A DNA stretch of 32,891 bases from Dimargaris cristalligena (GCA_027576995.1 JANBQC010000306.1:1-32891); one strand, 5' to 3'; positions 7,794-21,300 are shown, counted from the stretch's first letter. A program made the numbers and translations. Notes: generated by a model not told the origin, from the sequence alone.

Positions 7794-9409
7794 ATGGAGA
7801 ACCAAACACCCCGCAAATCACGCCGGTCTAATTCCAGGGCCCCGCCCCCAGTCACCTCCTCGCCCGTTTCGGCCCGCCTACGCAGCCGAGTCCGTAAAGC
7901 CACGCCGGGTTCTACTACCTCCTCCTCCTCCTCGGCCACGGCTTCCGAAAAGAAGTCCACTTCGGTTCAGCTGAAGACCAAATGGGAGGTCACCCTGGTC
8001 AATGACGAGCCCACGAGTCCCCTTGCCAATACCGACACTACCCCAGCGACTCCCCAAGTTGATACGAGTAACTTGAACGAGTCGCCGAGTGCCCAGAAGG
8101 GAAAATCCCCCGCCCACGAAACCATGATGCTGGGGGAAAGCCCGGCTGTAACGACTACGCCGGCATCCAAGGCGACTTCGTCCCCACCACCATCGCCATC
8201 GCCCATCGGGAAGGAGGGCAAGCAACAACAACAGAAGCAAAAGCCGTCGACACCGACTACTACCCCCCAAAAGAAAGCGACTAATACCCCCAAGACCGCG
8301 GGACCTAAACCAACTAAATCGACCCCGGCTAAACCCCGCACGCCGCTTACTACTGGCGTAAACTCTCATAAAGGTACTACGGGGACCATGCCCCTTTCCC
8401 AAGTGCGTCTGGCCGAGAACGAAGTGAGCGATCATAGCGATGAGAGCGACGACGAAGCCCCCGAAACCATTTCTTCCAACTTTGCGCGTGAAGCAATAAT
8501 GCGAGAGAAACAACAAATTGAGGATGCCGTCAACCAGTAAGTACCCATTATTTTTGAATTTTACCGTCTACGTGGCTATACCTATAGGGCCAATCACTCT
8601 AACCTTACCTAAATTTTATAGTATGATCGACTCCTGGAGTATTCTTTTCAAGAAAAAGCAAAATCCAAGTGGATGTGGCTACTCCCATCTCGACCATAAC
8701 CTCATTGTGGAAAAATGTACCTATGTCTGACTCGTTAAAATCTACTGGGAAATCTAGAGAACGCACTCGCAAGTTAAATACGGAAGCCAAGAAGGCCCAT
8801 ACCCTCAAAATCCAAAATGAGAAACGTTTGCAGCGCCGGGCCGAAAAGGAGGCCAAGCGTCTGGCCATGGAGGAACAGGCTAATGCCGAGGACCTGGCCC
8901 TGGAAGCGCTCGCGGGGACGGCTGAAGAGGTTTCGGGCGACAATAATACCACTTCTTCCCCCATGGACACCGAAAGCAACTCCGAACCCGTTGTACGCGG
9001 TGGCCTGCCCCTCAGCATTCTCAATGCCGTGGCTGAGGAGTCGACCCTATCGTTGGCGTCCGCCCAGGTCCCTAAAAAACGCAAGATTACCCGATTCGAT
9101 GACTCCGAAGCTGATTCCGATGCCGAAGCATCGTTCGCCTTGGGGAAGGCGTTTAATTTTAGTCGGGACGATAACGAGTTTGATGCCAAGTATCAGATCA
9201 CTGGATCGAAGCGGCAGCGAATCGACTCGGGGTTTCAGTCGGTGCACAATGTGCTGACCCAAACCACCCAGCGGACGGTGGGTGATATCACCGTGGCCAA
9301 ATTAGACGCCCCGAGTTTGGAACCGAGCCATATCACCAATGCGTTGGACCTTAAGAAACTACGGGATAAGAAACTGAAAGGTCATGGCGAGCGGAGAAAA
9401 TGTAAGTGA
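7794..9409 (+). CDS. Nuclear/nucleolar protein resembling BUD21/UTP16 (U3 snoRNA-associated), two exons
   Basis: Proposed exons 7794-8536 and 8758-9409 (221-nt intron, GTAAGT to CTAG, phase 2) give 464 residues. The ATG at 7794 opens a long basic, Ser/Thr/Pro/Lys-rich disordered region with a CCT-repeat-encoded Ser tract. An acidic block at about 212-226 (ESDDEAPETIS) and a charged helix crossing the splice junction (REKQQIEDAV then ERTRKLNTEAKK) resemble the start of the U3_snoRNA_assoc family. KKRK near 9074-9085 is a likely nuclear signal, and the C-terminal LKGHGERRK fits the family tail. Yeast Bud21/Utp16 belongs to the small-subunit processome. A nearer acceptor (TATAG at 8618-8622) would give a short divergent tail of about 36 residues. 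A donor-like GTAAGT at 9401-9406 overlaps the last codons, so another 3' exon cannot be excluded. Confidence 0.6.
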
Positions 9410-10445
9410 CCACTTTCCCTATCAAGGATCTTGTTTAAGCAGCATTGCTATGGCTAATATATTAGTAGGATGGATCTGTGGAGGGCTTGCATTTTGGGTG
9501 ATTAGGCAACTGGTTATTGTTTAGTTTATCATATGATGAGGATTAAGTAAAGAAGCCTGGGTGGAATGCTCCCATTTGGCTAAAAAGCTTAGGGAGACCC
9601 TGTCCTTCGGATCATATCATGGATGAACTCTTTACACATGTACTTGGGATCTCCTGAGTCATCCCCGGCATCTTCAATTACCCGATAACTAACCCTAGTT
9701 CTCAATGAATACGTTGGTACATTGCCGATTCGATCGTGGTCACTCCAGTTAACCAGAACTCAGGTCAACATAAAAAATCCTCGAAAGCCATGTGATGTGG
9801 CTATTAACCGCATAATCATGGGCATTTTGATCCACCCGTTGCGCCCATCATAGCTTATCGTTTCACTTAAGGTACGGTGTTTTATCAATGCGGTGCTTCA
9901 ATTAGTGCCTACCATTCCATCAGGCTCGCATTACCCATGCTCTCTTTGTAGTGCCTTGCATTACTTGTTACCAGAATTAGACCCCCTTTTTCTCCGAGAT
10001 AACGGGGCCTGTCCGCCCATTACTTACTCGGCTTCCCCGCATTGATCTATGCCTATTATCCCCGAATTCGTGCTCCATCCAACCTAGCTTGATCGCATTC
10101 TTATTATTATTTTCGTTACAGCATGTACTTTGATGTCCATCTTATTATTACCATTACTATCACCATCAATATCCGCCTATTTGCTTTCCTGTAATGCGAT
10201 TAAACTATTTTATCGTCTGGGAAGAGTATCGTTATGCTTTCAGTGGGTATTGGAACCCAACTAATTTACCACCGTGACATCGTCAAGTTAAACAACTAAA
10301 TATATAGGTGGGTAAACATAAAGTAGAGTAGAATAATGCTCGAGGAGAAAATAATAGAAAATAGAGATAGAGAGAGAAAGAAACTAAAAAAGTGGTAGTA
10401 CATATGGGACGAGACGATAAGTTTAATATGGGAAGCCGCCTCGCG
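9410..10445. other. Intergenic DNA between convergent genes, no supported gene
   Basis: About 1.0 kb between the plus-strand BUD21-like gene and the minus-strand AMMECR1 gene, so both 3' UTRs lie here. It holds short ATT/CAT-rich runs (about 10100-10170) and an A/G-rich block (about 10340-10390). No coding sequence or RNA gene is recognised. Confidence 0.55.
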
Positions 10446-11281
<836 letters not shown>

Positions 11282-12112
11282 GGTGGGTTGAACGGGAAGA
11301 CTAGTCGAGAAGTAGGAGGGTGAGGGCGGCTACTTTTTTTAAGATATATATATATATATACGTATTTTAAAGAATAAATCCTGCTAAGCAGCGGAATGGA
11401 AGGACGGGGTTAGCTCGAGAATTGAAAAGAAATGCAAGCCGAGTCAATTCAAGCGAGCCGAGCTCGAAGGTAGCCGACGACTACGGAAATGCGTGGGTGA
11501 CTAATTGATTGGCTGGCGGTGGGATATAAGGGTAATGCAGGTGGGAAACACCATCATTTGGTATTTTTCCTCCTGTCCGTCCTGGGAAGGCCCATCATCC
11601 ATTCCACCTGCCTTAACAATACGACAGTGGTATCCAACGCCACCCAAAGGCAGGTGCTTGCTTCTCAAGGAGGAGGGGGTTTGCCGGCTGGGCTTGGGCA
11701 GCTCACCATTCCATTAGCTGGTAGGGAAGGAGAAAATGCCAGGTCAGGTGTAAGGTTACGCGGCTACATTGCCGCATTGTGTCCTCCACCTCGTATAGTC
11801 AAATGTACAAAGGCCAGTTTCAGGTACAGCACGTTCACCTGGAACCGGAAGTTTAATCCGAGTATCTAAAGACCGGCGTGGGCCATTTTAAATCTGGGTA
11901 GATATCCCGAAGTGGATGAAACATCTCATCGACTGAGCTACCTGTGAATTTATTACAAATAGAGCCCCAATCGGCACCAACTATACCCGGGGGGGTTTGT
12001 AGGAAAAGGGTGGGAAGAAGGGGGTACGAATACCATGCCGAACCGCCGATTTCTAAAAGAGGAAGCCAGGGTGGTTAAAACCCTGTCAAGGCAGATGAAG
12101 TGTGGTTGGTCA
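11282..12112. other. Intergenic: AMMECR1 promoter and capping-protein 3' flank
   Basis: Contains an AT microsatellite at 11344-11360 just upstream of AMMECR1, a GC-richer block with an uncalled open frame (11519-11869), and a minus-strand AATAAA (TTTATT at 11949-11954) about 160 nt past the capping-protein stop. Confidence 0.5.
11519..11869 (+). other. Uncalled open frame of 116 codons
   Basis: Open from 11519 to a stop at 11867-11869, with a hydrophobic stretch (HLVFFLLSVLG) near its start. There is no ATG at the 5' end of the frame and no recognised domain. It lies in the promoter of the minus-strand AMMECR1 gene. It may be a small secreted-protein exon, a decayed gene, or chance in GC-richer DNA; I favour non-coding. 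Confidence 0.15.
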
Positions 12113-13315
12113 TCACGACATCCGTCCGCTGAGTTTACTGAACAGTTCTTGGTGCATTGCGGCCTGCCGACGTGAATCATCGATGGAACCAGCGGCACGC
12201 AGCTCGTTGACCACATCTTTGGTTTTGCCGAAATAGACCTCCTTGAGCGAGTTGCGCATTTTGATTTCCATTTCTTCTATCATCCGGCCCATGTTGGCGA
12301 TATGATCGGATGGATCCGAAATCTGGCAATCCTTCTCGTCCTATTAATAGGTGGGAGAAATAAGGTAAGGTAAGGCTCATTTGGTATTAGTCATCTGATC
12401 ACGGTGAGAGATAAAAATAGCAAGGAAGGGGGAGGATACTAAATTGGATTGAACGAAGGGAGGATACCAGATTGGATTAAATAGTGAGGATGCTATTATA
12501 TATTAGATTTACCTGCTGGGTCATGTTGCCGGACAGATTCATGCTGCCGAGTTCTTCCCGGTTGGTGATGGTATAGAGCATGATGGTGGAGGTGAGTTTG
12601 TACTGGGCGTAGCGGCCCTTCTCGACGACCTGCACCACATGGATGGAGTCCCAGGCACCCTTCATGAGCTTAGCGGTGTCATTTACCTTTTTGATCAAAA
12701 AGGCGCCGGCAAACCCGTCGCTCAGGTCCCAGAGGTACACGGAGGACACGCCGCCCTCGAAATAGAGTTCCCGGTAGGTGTTGAAGGCTTCGTTGGCCAC
12801 CACCTCGAGTTCCCGGATGCGGGCGGGCGGGCGGTTGGCGTCCTCCAGGGGAGGGTCGAATTCATCGGACCAGGGGGAGCGGTAGGAATCGCCGTCCCGG
12901 TTGTAGTCGCAGACAATGTATTCCTTACCGGTTTGGTGGCATTTCTGGATGCGCAGGGGCTGGTCCACGGCCGAAAGCAACTCCTCGGTCAGGTCAGGGA
13001 CGATTTCGAGCAAGTTGGCTAGATTCTCTTCGATGTTCTGCGGAGGCAACCGCCTCATTAGGTCCAGGGCACAGTCAATAGGTTCCGCCTACCAAGGCAC
13101 GGGGGAAATAGAACACACGCATATATATATATATATATATACGCATACACATGGGCAGAGCGAATGGGTCAAACTAAATTACATTGCTTAAGGGCGGAGT
13201 CATTGGACTTGTCTGAATTACCCTGCTGAAATTAAGAGCATTCCCAAAAAGGTGAGCGAGTAAACGGGAATGCCTCCTTGTGGTGGAGGAGCATACGGAA
13301 GGGGGGACGTACCAT
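12113..13315 (-). CDS. CAP2: F-actin capping protein subunit beta (three exons)
   Basis: Exons 13313-13315 (ATG only), 12513-13088 and 12113-12340 give 268 residues; human CAPZB is 272-277. Introns of 224 nt (GTACGT to TAG) and 172 nt (GTAAAT to TAG) are both phase 0. Joining the lone ATG to exon 2 gives [17 protein letters not shown], in register with [18 protein letters not shown] of CAPZB. Further landmarks are [74 protein letters not shown] and [11 protein letters not shown]. The C terminus supplies the tentacle-like actin-binding helix. With the alpha subunit it caps barbed ends of actin filaments. The gene is divergent from the motor-bearing chitin synthase. Confidence 0.93.
13121..13141. 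repeat. AT dinucleotide microsatellite in intron 1 of the capping-protein gene
   Basis: About ten AT units inside the first intron, about 30 nt upstream of its acceptor in the direction of transcription. Confidence 0.9.
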
Positions 13316-15372
13316 GTTGGAGTCGGTAGAGATGGATGGAGGGGAATGGGGAGAGTGGGCGAAGAGTCGGACAATGCGGGAAAGCACTTGAGAGCAACAC
13401 TGGAGAAAGGGTGGGGGATTAGGGGAAAACTGAAGCTTCCCCTCCTTCCTTCAAAGGGCCCCCCGCCCTCTCTGTCGCCTGGCTCCAAGGTCTTGGCGTA
13501 GGCTATTCAGTATAGGTTTAGCGGACCATATAGGTAAATTTTTGAATCCCCGTAGTGCTTTGGTAAATTACCTACTCTCGTGTGGGACAGAGGAGTGGGG
13601 CCTTCCGCCTGCCGCCTACTACGCGGGGAGGGGCTCGGACTGTGTTATTATAGCCTTCATTATATCCCGGACGTGGGGCAGTGAGAGTCTATGGAATTAA
13701 CGGGATGTATATACTATACTATACTAATTTACTAATACGCCATTTCCTCATCATCGACTTTCCCCCCAAAGTCAGCGATACGACTCTGGCGTTTTATATA
13801 CAGGGATGATATCCTGAGGAATATAGAGGAAAAGGAGAGAGGCATATGTGTGAGTAGCTGTGATGGGAGTGTGAATGTAGATGAAAGCGGCCGCTGTGCT
13901 GTTCACCATTCCCTACCAAGAACAGCGAGGCCAGTAAGCGATGCGCCTTTTTCATCTACCTATTGTGGCAATAGAGGGGGATCCCACTGACAGCGAGTGA
14001 ATGGCATTCCTCGTCCGCATCCAATGATAATATAGATGCCTATTGGCGTGGAGGAGGCTGGGATTTACCTCCTTCTAGCCTATGGCGGAGTTATTAGTGG
14101 GCCTTTTCACTGGACGAGCCGCCTAATCCCCCCGTACTCTACTTGGCATACTGACAAAAACCAAATGTCCTACATTATTTTATCTACTGAAGGTCAGAAG
14201 TGGTTAGCAATCCAAGTTTTGTTATTGTGAATGGAAGCAGAAATGGTGATAATCCACTTATTTGCCTTACTCTCGCCCATCACCTTACTTAATAACCACC
14301 GCCTCGTTGCGTTGAAACCGTTCAATTCTCAGATATCACAGGCTGCTAGTCCTCAAACATACCTAGCTGATATTCGCACAATACTGTTCTTGCGGCGCCG
14401 TTTTGTTGTTGTTGTTACTGTTGCTGTTATAGCGCTGGTAGGGGTGGTGGCGATGATGATGGCCTTCTTGATCGCCCCAAAGAACCTACATAAATTCGGA
14501 ATGGGTGGCTCCCCACTGGTTGACCACTCTTAGTAGTAAAACCCGGGACTTATTCTAGTTCTGAGTTCGCACCTCTCAGCAGCTCGCTGTCGGACGACCT
14601 TGTAGGGAAGAAAAGAGGCGATAGTAAAAACGGCCGGGGCTAATAGGGAGGGCAAATTAAAATAGACAAGGGGACAATGGTCCAAGGCAGGGAGAGACAA
14701 TGCGGTGCTGACCAACCGCCGTGCGTGTTTCCTCGTTCCCTCCGCACCACTGATGACAATGTGTCCTCTGGGTCTATTGTATTGTGCGCCTTTTTTTAGG
14801 GCACGAATGGGGTGGTGGGCATATAGCATATAGCATTGACACACAAACACCTATTTTTAACCCCCCTGTCAGTGTATGCGCATTGCTGTGGGGCTGGTTT
14901 ATAAACTAATGTTGCCCCGCTTCCCTCTGACTAGACGCTTTTTAGTCCCGCAAGGCTCTCTGACTCTCTTCTCTCTTTCTCTTCTCACTTGGCCTCTTAT
15001 TACTTTTCTTACTTAGCCTTTTCCTATTTTTCGGCTCGTTCCTGGCTCCGTTTTACAAGCTTTTCCTGCACGTTCGTTCGTTCGTTCGTTCGTTTAACCG
15101 CCGACGCCCCTGTCGCTATCGGCTGCTCTCTGGTGCTGCTGATCCACTCCGGACCCCTTCTTATAACCCCCTCCCTCTTCACTACCCCTTCCTTATCAAT
15201 GTCTGCTTAGCGCTCCTAGCCTAGTCTAGCCTACCCTCCCTACTTTCTTTTGAGCTCACCATCCTTTCATTGTTAGAGTATCCTATCATCCCACTCATTC
15301 TCACGTCTGCATAGTCCGTGTGTCTTTTCCCCTTTCCTTACTTCTTCCTCTCCCCTTTTTCATCCCCCTGCC
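13316..15372. other. 2.06-kb divergent promoter region, capping protein beta / chitin synthase
   Basis: The two genes point away from each other, so both promoters lie here. The chitin synthase side (about 14940-15370) is strongly pyrimidine-rich on the coding strand and carries a CGTT tandem repeat. Open frames at 14036-14230 and 14231-14533 are separated by one stop; the second contains a GTT-repeat-encoded valine-rich segment. Neither resembles a known protein and I do not call them. No RNA gene is seen. Confidence 0.55.
15071..15094 (+). repeat. CGTT tandem repeat (six units) in the chitin synthase leader
   Basis: Six perfect CGTT units lie about 280-300 nt upstream of the ATG, within a pyrimidine-rich leader or proximal promoter. 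Repeat number is likely to vary between strains. Confidence 0.9.
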
Positions 15373-18300
15373 ATGGGTAAACGAGGCAACTCCCGCACCA
15401 ACGACCCCTTGGCCGCTGGTGAGGCCTGCGAGGACCTGTCCCAGCTGTCCTCCAGCGCCAACGAGGCCACCGTCACTCAGGCCCTCCGCCAGCTCGCTTC
15501 CCAGGACCGGCCCTATGTTCATATCCAGCCCTCCGTCCTAGTGGCTGTCAACCCCAACCCCGCCCTGCCCATCTTTGACGAAACCACCAATCAGTTCTAT
15601 GTCGAGCAGTGCTATCGGGTTTTTGACCCCCAGCTTAAGCAAAACGTGCTTCCGCACGCCTTCCAGACCGCCGCCCGCGCCTATTTCCATCTCCGCCGTC
15701 TAGGCCAGGACCAGTCCATTGTCCTCTCCGGTATGGCCGGCTCCGGCAAGTCCCAGTCCTACCGGCATATCATCAACCAAATCTGCTCCCTGGCCACCCA
15801 CGCTAAGAAGGAGCAAAAAAGTCATACCCAGCTGCATAACACCCTCACCGTGCTCGAGGCCTTTGGTAACGCCGGCACCATGTACAGCTCTAATTCTACC
15901 CGCTACGGGATGTTCCAGGAAATCCAGTTCAACGAACGGGGGCGGGTCATCGGTGCCAAAACCCTGACCTACTCTTTGGAACGTTTCCGTGTTACCAATG
16001 TGCCCACCAACGAGCGCAACTTCCATATCTTCTACTACCTGCTGCAGGGCTCCTCCGCCCAGGAACGGAGTACCTACCAGCTCCATGACGCCGCCCATTT
16101 CCGGTACATGACCCCCATGGCCGATGTCGCCAAGAGCCGCTTCTCGCGGACCAGCTACATCGAAACCGACCACAGCGACAAATCCACCAAGCTGGAGGAC
16201 CTCAAGGCCGCCCTGCGCGCCGTGGGCCTCAAGTCCCGTCTCCAGACCCAAATGTTCCAGCTATTGGCCGGTATCCTGCACCTGGGTAATATCGAATTCG
16301 ACGAGGCGGAGAACGCTCAGGAGTCGGCTTCCATCCGCAACCCTGAGGTGCTGGCCACTGTGGCCAATTTCCTAGGGGTAAATGCTGCCACACTGGAAGG
16401 GGCCCTGACCTACAAGACCAAATTGGTCGGTAGTGAGTTGTGCACCGTGTTCCTGAACCTGGAGGCTGCCGAAAAGCAGCGGGACGCCCTCGCTCGCGTG
16501 CTCTATTCCCTCATGTTCACCTGGTTGGTGGAATACATCAACAAGCGCTCTTGCCACGACTCCCCCGCCAACTTTATCGGTGTGTTGGACCAGTACGGTT
16601 TCCAGGCCAATCCCCTGAATCGGTTTGAGAATTTCTGCGTCAATTTCGCCAATGAGAAGCTCCATCACTATGTACTGACCGATATCATGGCGGATGACTC
16701 CGCCCTCAACGATGAGATTGTCTGTGACGGCATCCCCCTGCCCCAAGTAGCCTACTTGCCCCTGCTAACCAGCTACGGGCTATTCCAGGGCCCCCAGGGT
16801 TTGGTGGAGGTGGCCCACAATTTTGCGGCCAATAGTGCCCTAACTGACTCCGTCAAGTGGGATAGCGATCTTTATGGTCAATTCACCCAGGCCGGTTCCG
16901 CCCACCCTTCCTTCAGCGCTGGCAATCCCCCGTCGGTGCGGGGTAAGAAGGTGACCGCCGGTACCTTCATGGTCAAGCACTTTGTGCAGCCCGTACAGTA
17001 CACCATTGATCAGTTCAATACCAAGAACACCGAGACCACCCTGCCCCCGGATTTCATTAACCTTTTCCGGGAGTCGGGCCACAACATTTTTGTCAACGGC
17101 CTCTTCAATTCGACCGCCATCGCCACCGAAGCCCACCCCAGCAACCAGGAGACCGTGGTGGCCGCCCAGCAGTCTACCAAGCCCACCCGTCGCCCCACCC
17201 GCAAGTTCACCAAGCGGGTGCCGCGCAACCGCGTGGACGGTGCCAATGCCTCTTCCACCGATGCTGCCGCCCTCAAGAAGGCCCACGAGTCCTCCCAGGG
17301 TCAGGGCGAGACCACCATTCTGGCCGAACTCAACAGCACCCTGACCGATTTATTCGCCGCCACCGACGAGACCAAGGTCTGGCACATTATGCACGTGCGC
17401 CCCCACCCCACGGACGCCACCGCTGGAGCTTTCGACCCTGATTTTGTGAAGCAGCAGGTCAAGGCCATGGCCCTTCCCGATATTGTGCGCCGCCGCCCCG
17501 TCGAATTCACCATTGGTTTCACTTTTGACGAATTTGTGACCCGCTATCAGACTCTATTGGGCCATCTCGAGGGCATCGCCCGCAGCCCCCTCCAGAAGGT
17601 GGAGGCTATGGCCGCCGGCAGTGGTTGGAAAGCCAACGTCAACTTCGCCGTGGGTCACTCTAAGGTGTTCTTCACCGAAGAGACCTGGAAGGGACTCGAA
17701 GATAATCTGCGCTATTCTGAAAAGGGCGAACGGACGACCGACCGCGGCAGTCGCTACGATGGCGGCCACCAAAACATGGGCCAGGATCCGGCTACCGGTG
17801 GTTACATAGGTGGTGATGACAGTCGCTCCGTCATTTCGGGCTACCACGACGGCAACGGTTCCGACCAGGGTCTGCTGAATTCCGCCCAGGACGTTCGCCA
17901 CCACCAACAGGCCACACCCCCCCGCCGGTTCATGGGCGCCGCTGCCCTGGGTCACAATGGTTACGATTCCGATGCCGGCAGCGTGGCCGCCAGTGACGAC
18001 GAGTTCCTCCACGGCGGAGGTGCTCGCCGCGGTTTCAATGGCCACGATGAGAAGACCATGTACGGGAGTGAGATGGGTGACAATAGCCAGACCTTCAATC
18101 GACAGCCGAATGACATGCCCAAAGAGGCCCTGGCCGACGCTGAGCCCGCTGGCGAAGCTGTGGAGGAATACGAAGTCGACCGTACCCGTCGCTGCTGGGT
18201 GGCAACGACCTGGGCCCTCACCTGGTGGATCCCTACCTTCGCTATTTCCATGTGCGGTCGTATGAAGCGGCCCGATATCCAGATGGCCTGGCGTGAGAAG

Positions 18301-21300
18301 GTGGCCATTTGCCTGTTGATTGGTATCCTTTGGGCTGTGGTTTTGTTTTATATTTTGGGCTTCTCATTATTGATGTGTCCCAAGCAGTACGTTTACAGCT
18401 CCCAGGATGTTGGTTTCCACCAGGGCGACGAAGATATGTGGGTCTACCTCCGGGGCTCCGTTTACGACGTGTCGAACATGGGTAATATGCAGCACGGTGC
18501 CGTTAGTGGTCGTGCCGCTGCCACCACCGACGAAATCCTCAGTTTCGCCGGCCAGGATATTAACTCGACCTTCCCCATCGCCATTGCCGCTGCCTGTCCC
18601 CAGCTCGTGGACAGCAGTGAGGACCAGTACTATACCGTTTTCCTTGATACCGATCTGACTCTGAACAACCCTAATAATTTCCCTTTCACTCATAACGCTG
18701 GTCGCACGGGTCTGACGACCAAGATGCAAGACCCCCAGTTCCTGTACAAGACGGCTATCCCCGCTATGAAACGCATGCGTAAGGGTGATGTTGTCTGGAA
18801 GCGGGAATGGATTACCGAGCACCGTAAGAAGGAAGGTTACCGTTGGGGTGTCATCAACGACGAAGTCTTCAACCTGAACGACTATTTCCTGTCCAAGAGC
18901 AATCACCAGTCCACTGAGAATATCCCCGGCATCCTCAACTACTCCTTTTTGGATAGCCGGATCGAGTCCCTGTTCAGCGCCGACCCCACCACCCCCCTTG
19001 ACTTGACCGAGTACTGGAACACCAAGATTCCGTCCAACGTGCGCGCCAAGAGCTACACCTGCATGAAGAACCTGTTCTATGTCGGTAAAATTGACACGCG
19101 TGATGACATTATGTGTACCTTCCCCTACTACTTACTTCTGGCCTCCTCGGTTTTGCTAGTCGCGGTCATTGCCATCAAATTCTTGTGCGCCCTGCAGCTG
19201 TCCCCTAAGCGCAAGCCCCAGGATCATGACAAGTTTGTCATTTGCCAAGTGCCTTGTTACACGGAAGGTGAAGATGGTCTGCGCCGCACTATTGACACCC
19301 TGGCCGGTCTGGAATACGACGATAAGCACAAGCTGATTTTCCTGATCGCTGACGGTAACATTATCGGTAGCGGTAACGACCGTCCTACCCCGCGTATCAT
19401 CCTGGATATCCTCGGCGTGGACCCTAAGCTGGACCCCGACCCATTGAGTTTCCAGAGTATTGGTGATGGTGCCAAGCAGCATAACATGGGTAAGGTCTAC
19501 TCCGGTCTGTACGAATTCGAAGGTCACGTTGTCCCCTACATTGTTGTGGTCAAGGTGGGTAAGCCGTCTGAACGCTCCCGTCCCGGTAATCGTGGTAAGC
19601 GCGATACCCAGGTGCTGCTCATGAACTTCCTGAACCGCGTCCATTTTGACTCCCCAATGGCCCCCCTAGAACTCGAAATCTTCCACCAGATGAAGAACAT
19701 CATTGGTGTGCACCCCAGTCTCTACGAGTACATTCTCCAGGTCGATGCTGATACCGAAGTGTTGCCTGATGCCTTGAACCGCCTGATCGCCTGTACCGTC
19801 CACGACTCCCGTATCATCGGGCTGTGCGGTGAAACCCGCCTGGCTAACGAAGACTTCTCGCTCACTACCATGATTCAAGTGTACGAGTACTTCATTTCGC
19901 ATCACATGGCCAAGGCCTTCGAATCTCTATTCGGCTCGGTCACCTGTCTGCCCGGTTGTTTCAGTATGTACCGTATCCGAACTGTAAAGGGCCAGCCGCT
20001 CATTATCCACAACAATATTATCGAGGCCTATTCCGAAAATCGCGTGGATACCCTGCACAAGAAGAATCTGCTGTCGCTGGGTGAGGATCGTTATTTAACC
20101 ACCCTGATGATGAAGTACTTCCCCAATTACAAGCTGAAGTTCACCTCCGATGCCCAGTGCCTTACCATTGCCCCTGATAAGTGGTCGATTCTGCTCTCCC
20201 AGCGTCGTCGCTGGATTAACTCCACCGTGCATAACCTGGTTGAACTGGTGTTCCTGCCCGAACTGTGCGGTTTCTGCTGTTTCTCGATGCGTTTCATTGT
20301 GTTCATTGATCTGTTCGGTACTCTGGCGATGCCCGTCACCATTGCTTATCTCGGTTACCTGCTCTACTTGGCCATCTCCGGCACCAATGATGTGGGTTAC
20401 GTGTCGCTGATTCTGTTGGCCGCCGTCTACGGTCTCCAGGCCCTCATTTTCCTGATCAAACGGCAGTGGCAGCACATTGGCTGGATGATCATTTACATCC
20501 TAGCCATTCCCCTTTTCTCGTTTTTCCTGCCCGTCTACTCCTTCTGGCACTTTGACGATTTCTCGTGGGGTAATACCCGCGTGGTCGTTGGTGACAACAA
20601 GAAGGCCATTGTCATTACTGACGAGGGTAAGTTCGACCCCAAGGATATTCCGCTGAAGAAGTGGGCCCAGTTTGAACAGGAAATGTGGGAAGTCCAGTCC
20701 AATGGATCGCAAGACTCGCGCCCCGCTAGCCGTGCCCATACCCACCAGTCTAACCGCCCCATGTCAACCATGAGCCACGCCCTGCCCCAGATGCCCATGC
20801 CCGGTCCGTTCAATACCGGCGGTCGCCCCGGGTCCCGCGCCGGCGACATGATGTCTCAGTACGGTGGTGCCACGAGCGGTAGCACCAACGCCCCCATGCT
20901 CCCGCCCACGGCCATTGGTGGCCCCTTGGATATGGGAATGAATAACCGGCCCATGTCTTCCATGAGTTCCCAATACCACCCAGGACCCGGTGCTGGTAAT
21001 ATGATGCCCCCGCGTAGCTCCCACTATGTCAGTATGGTTGGCCCCCCCGACTACCGTAATTCCCGGGGCGTCTCCCAGATGATGCCCCACGAGATGGGTG
21101 GAGGACCCCTCGGTATGGACTACCCCGCTCGTCCCGGTAGTGCCGCCTCCCACTATTCCCAGCAGAATGCCCCCCACCATCCCCAGAGCTTCTACATGGG
21201 TACCGGTGCCCCCGGTAGTTTCGAACATCTCCCCTCGGACGATGAGGTTCTTCAGGAGATTCGCAATATTTTGGCCACCGCTAACCTGATGACCATTACG

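Noticed and set aside
8622..8728. Alternative exon of the BUD21-like gene continuing from the near acceptor
   Set aside because: It gives an early stop with no similarity; the distal acceptor joins two long frames of matching character. Kept only as an alternative.
9401..9535. Further 3' exon of the BUD21-like gene using the GTAAGT at 9401-9406
   Set aside because: The candidate acceptor near 9468 would give a roughly 70-nt intron, much shorter than the others, and an uncharacteristic hydrophobic tail.
11519..11869. Secreted protein suggested by a hydrophobic stretch
   Set aside because: There is no ATG at the 5' end of the frame and no signal peptide in register with an ATG; listed only as an uncalled frame.
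14036..14533. Two adjacent open frames separated by a single stop, possible interrupted gene
   Set aside because: No family resemblance; the hydrophobic part comes from a GTT microsatellite.
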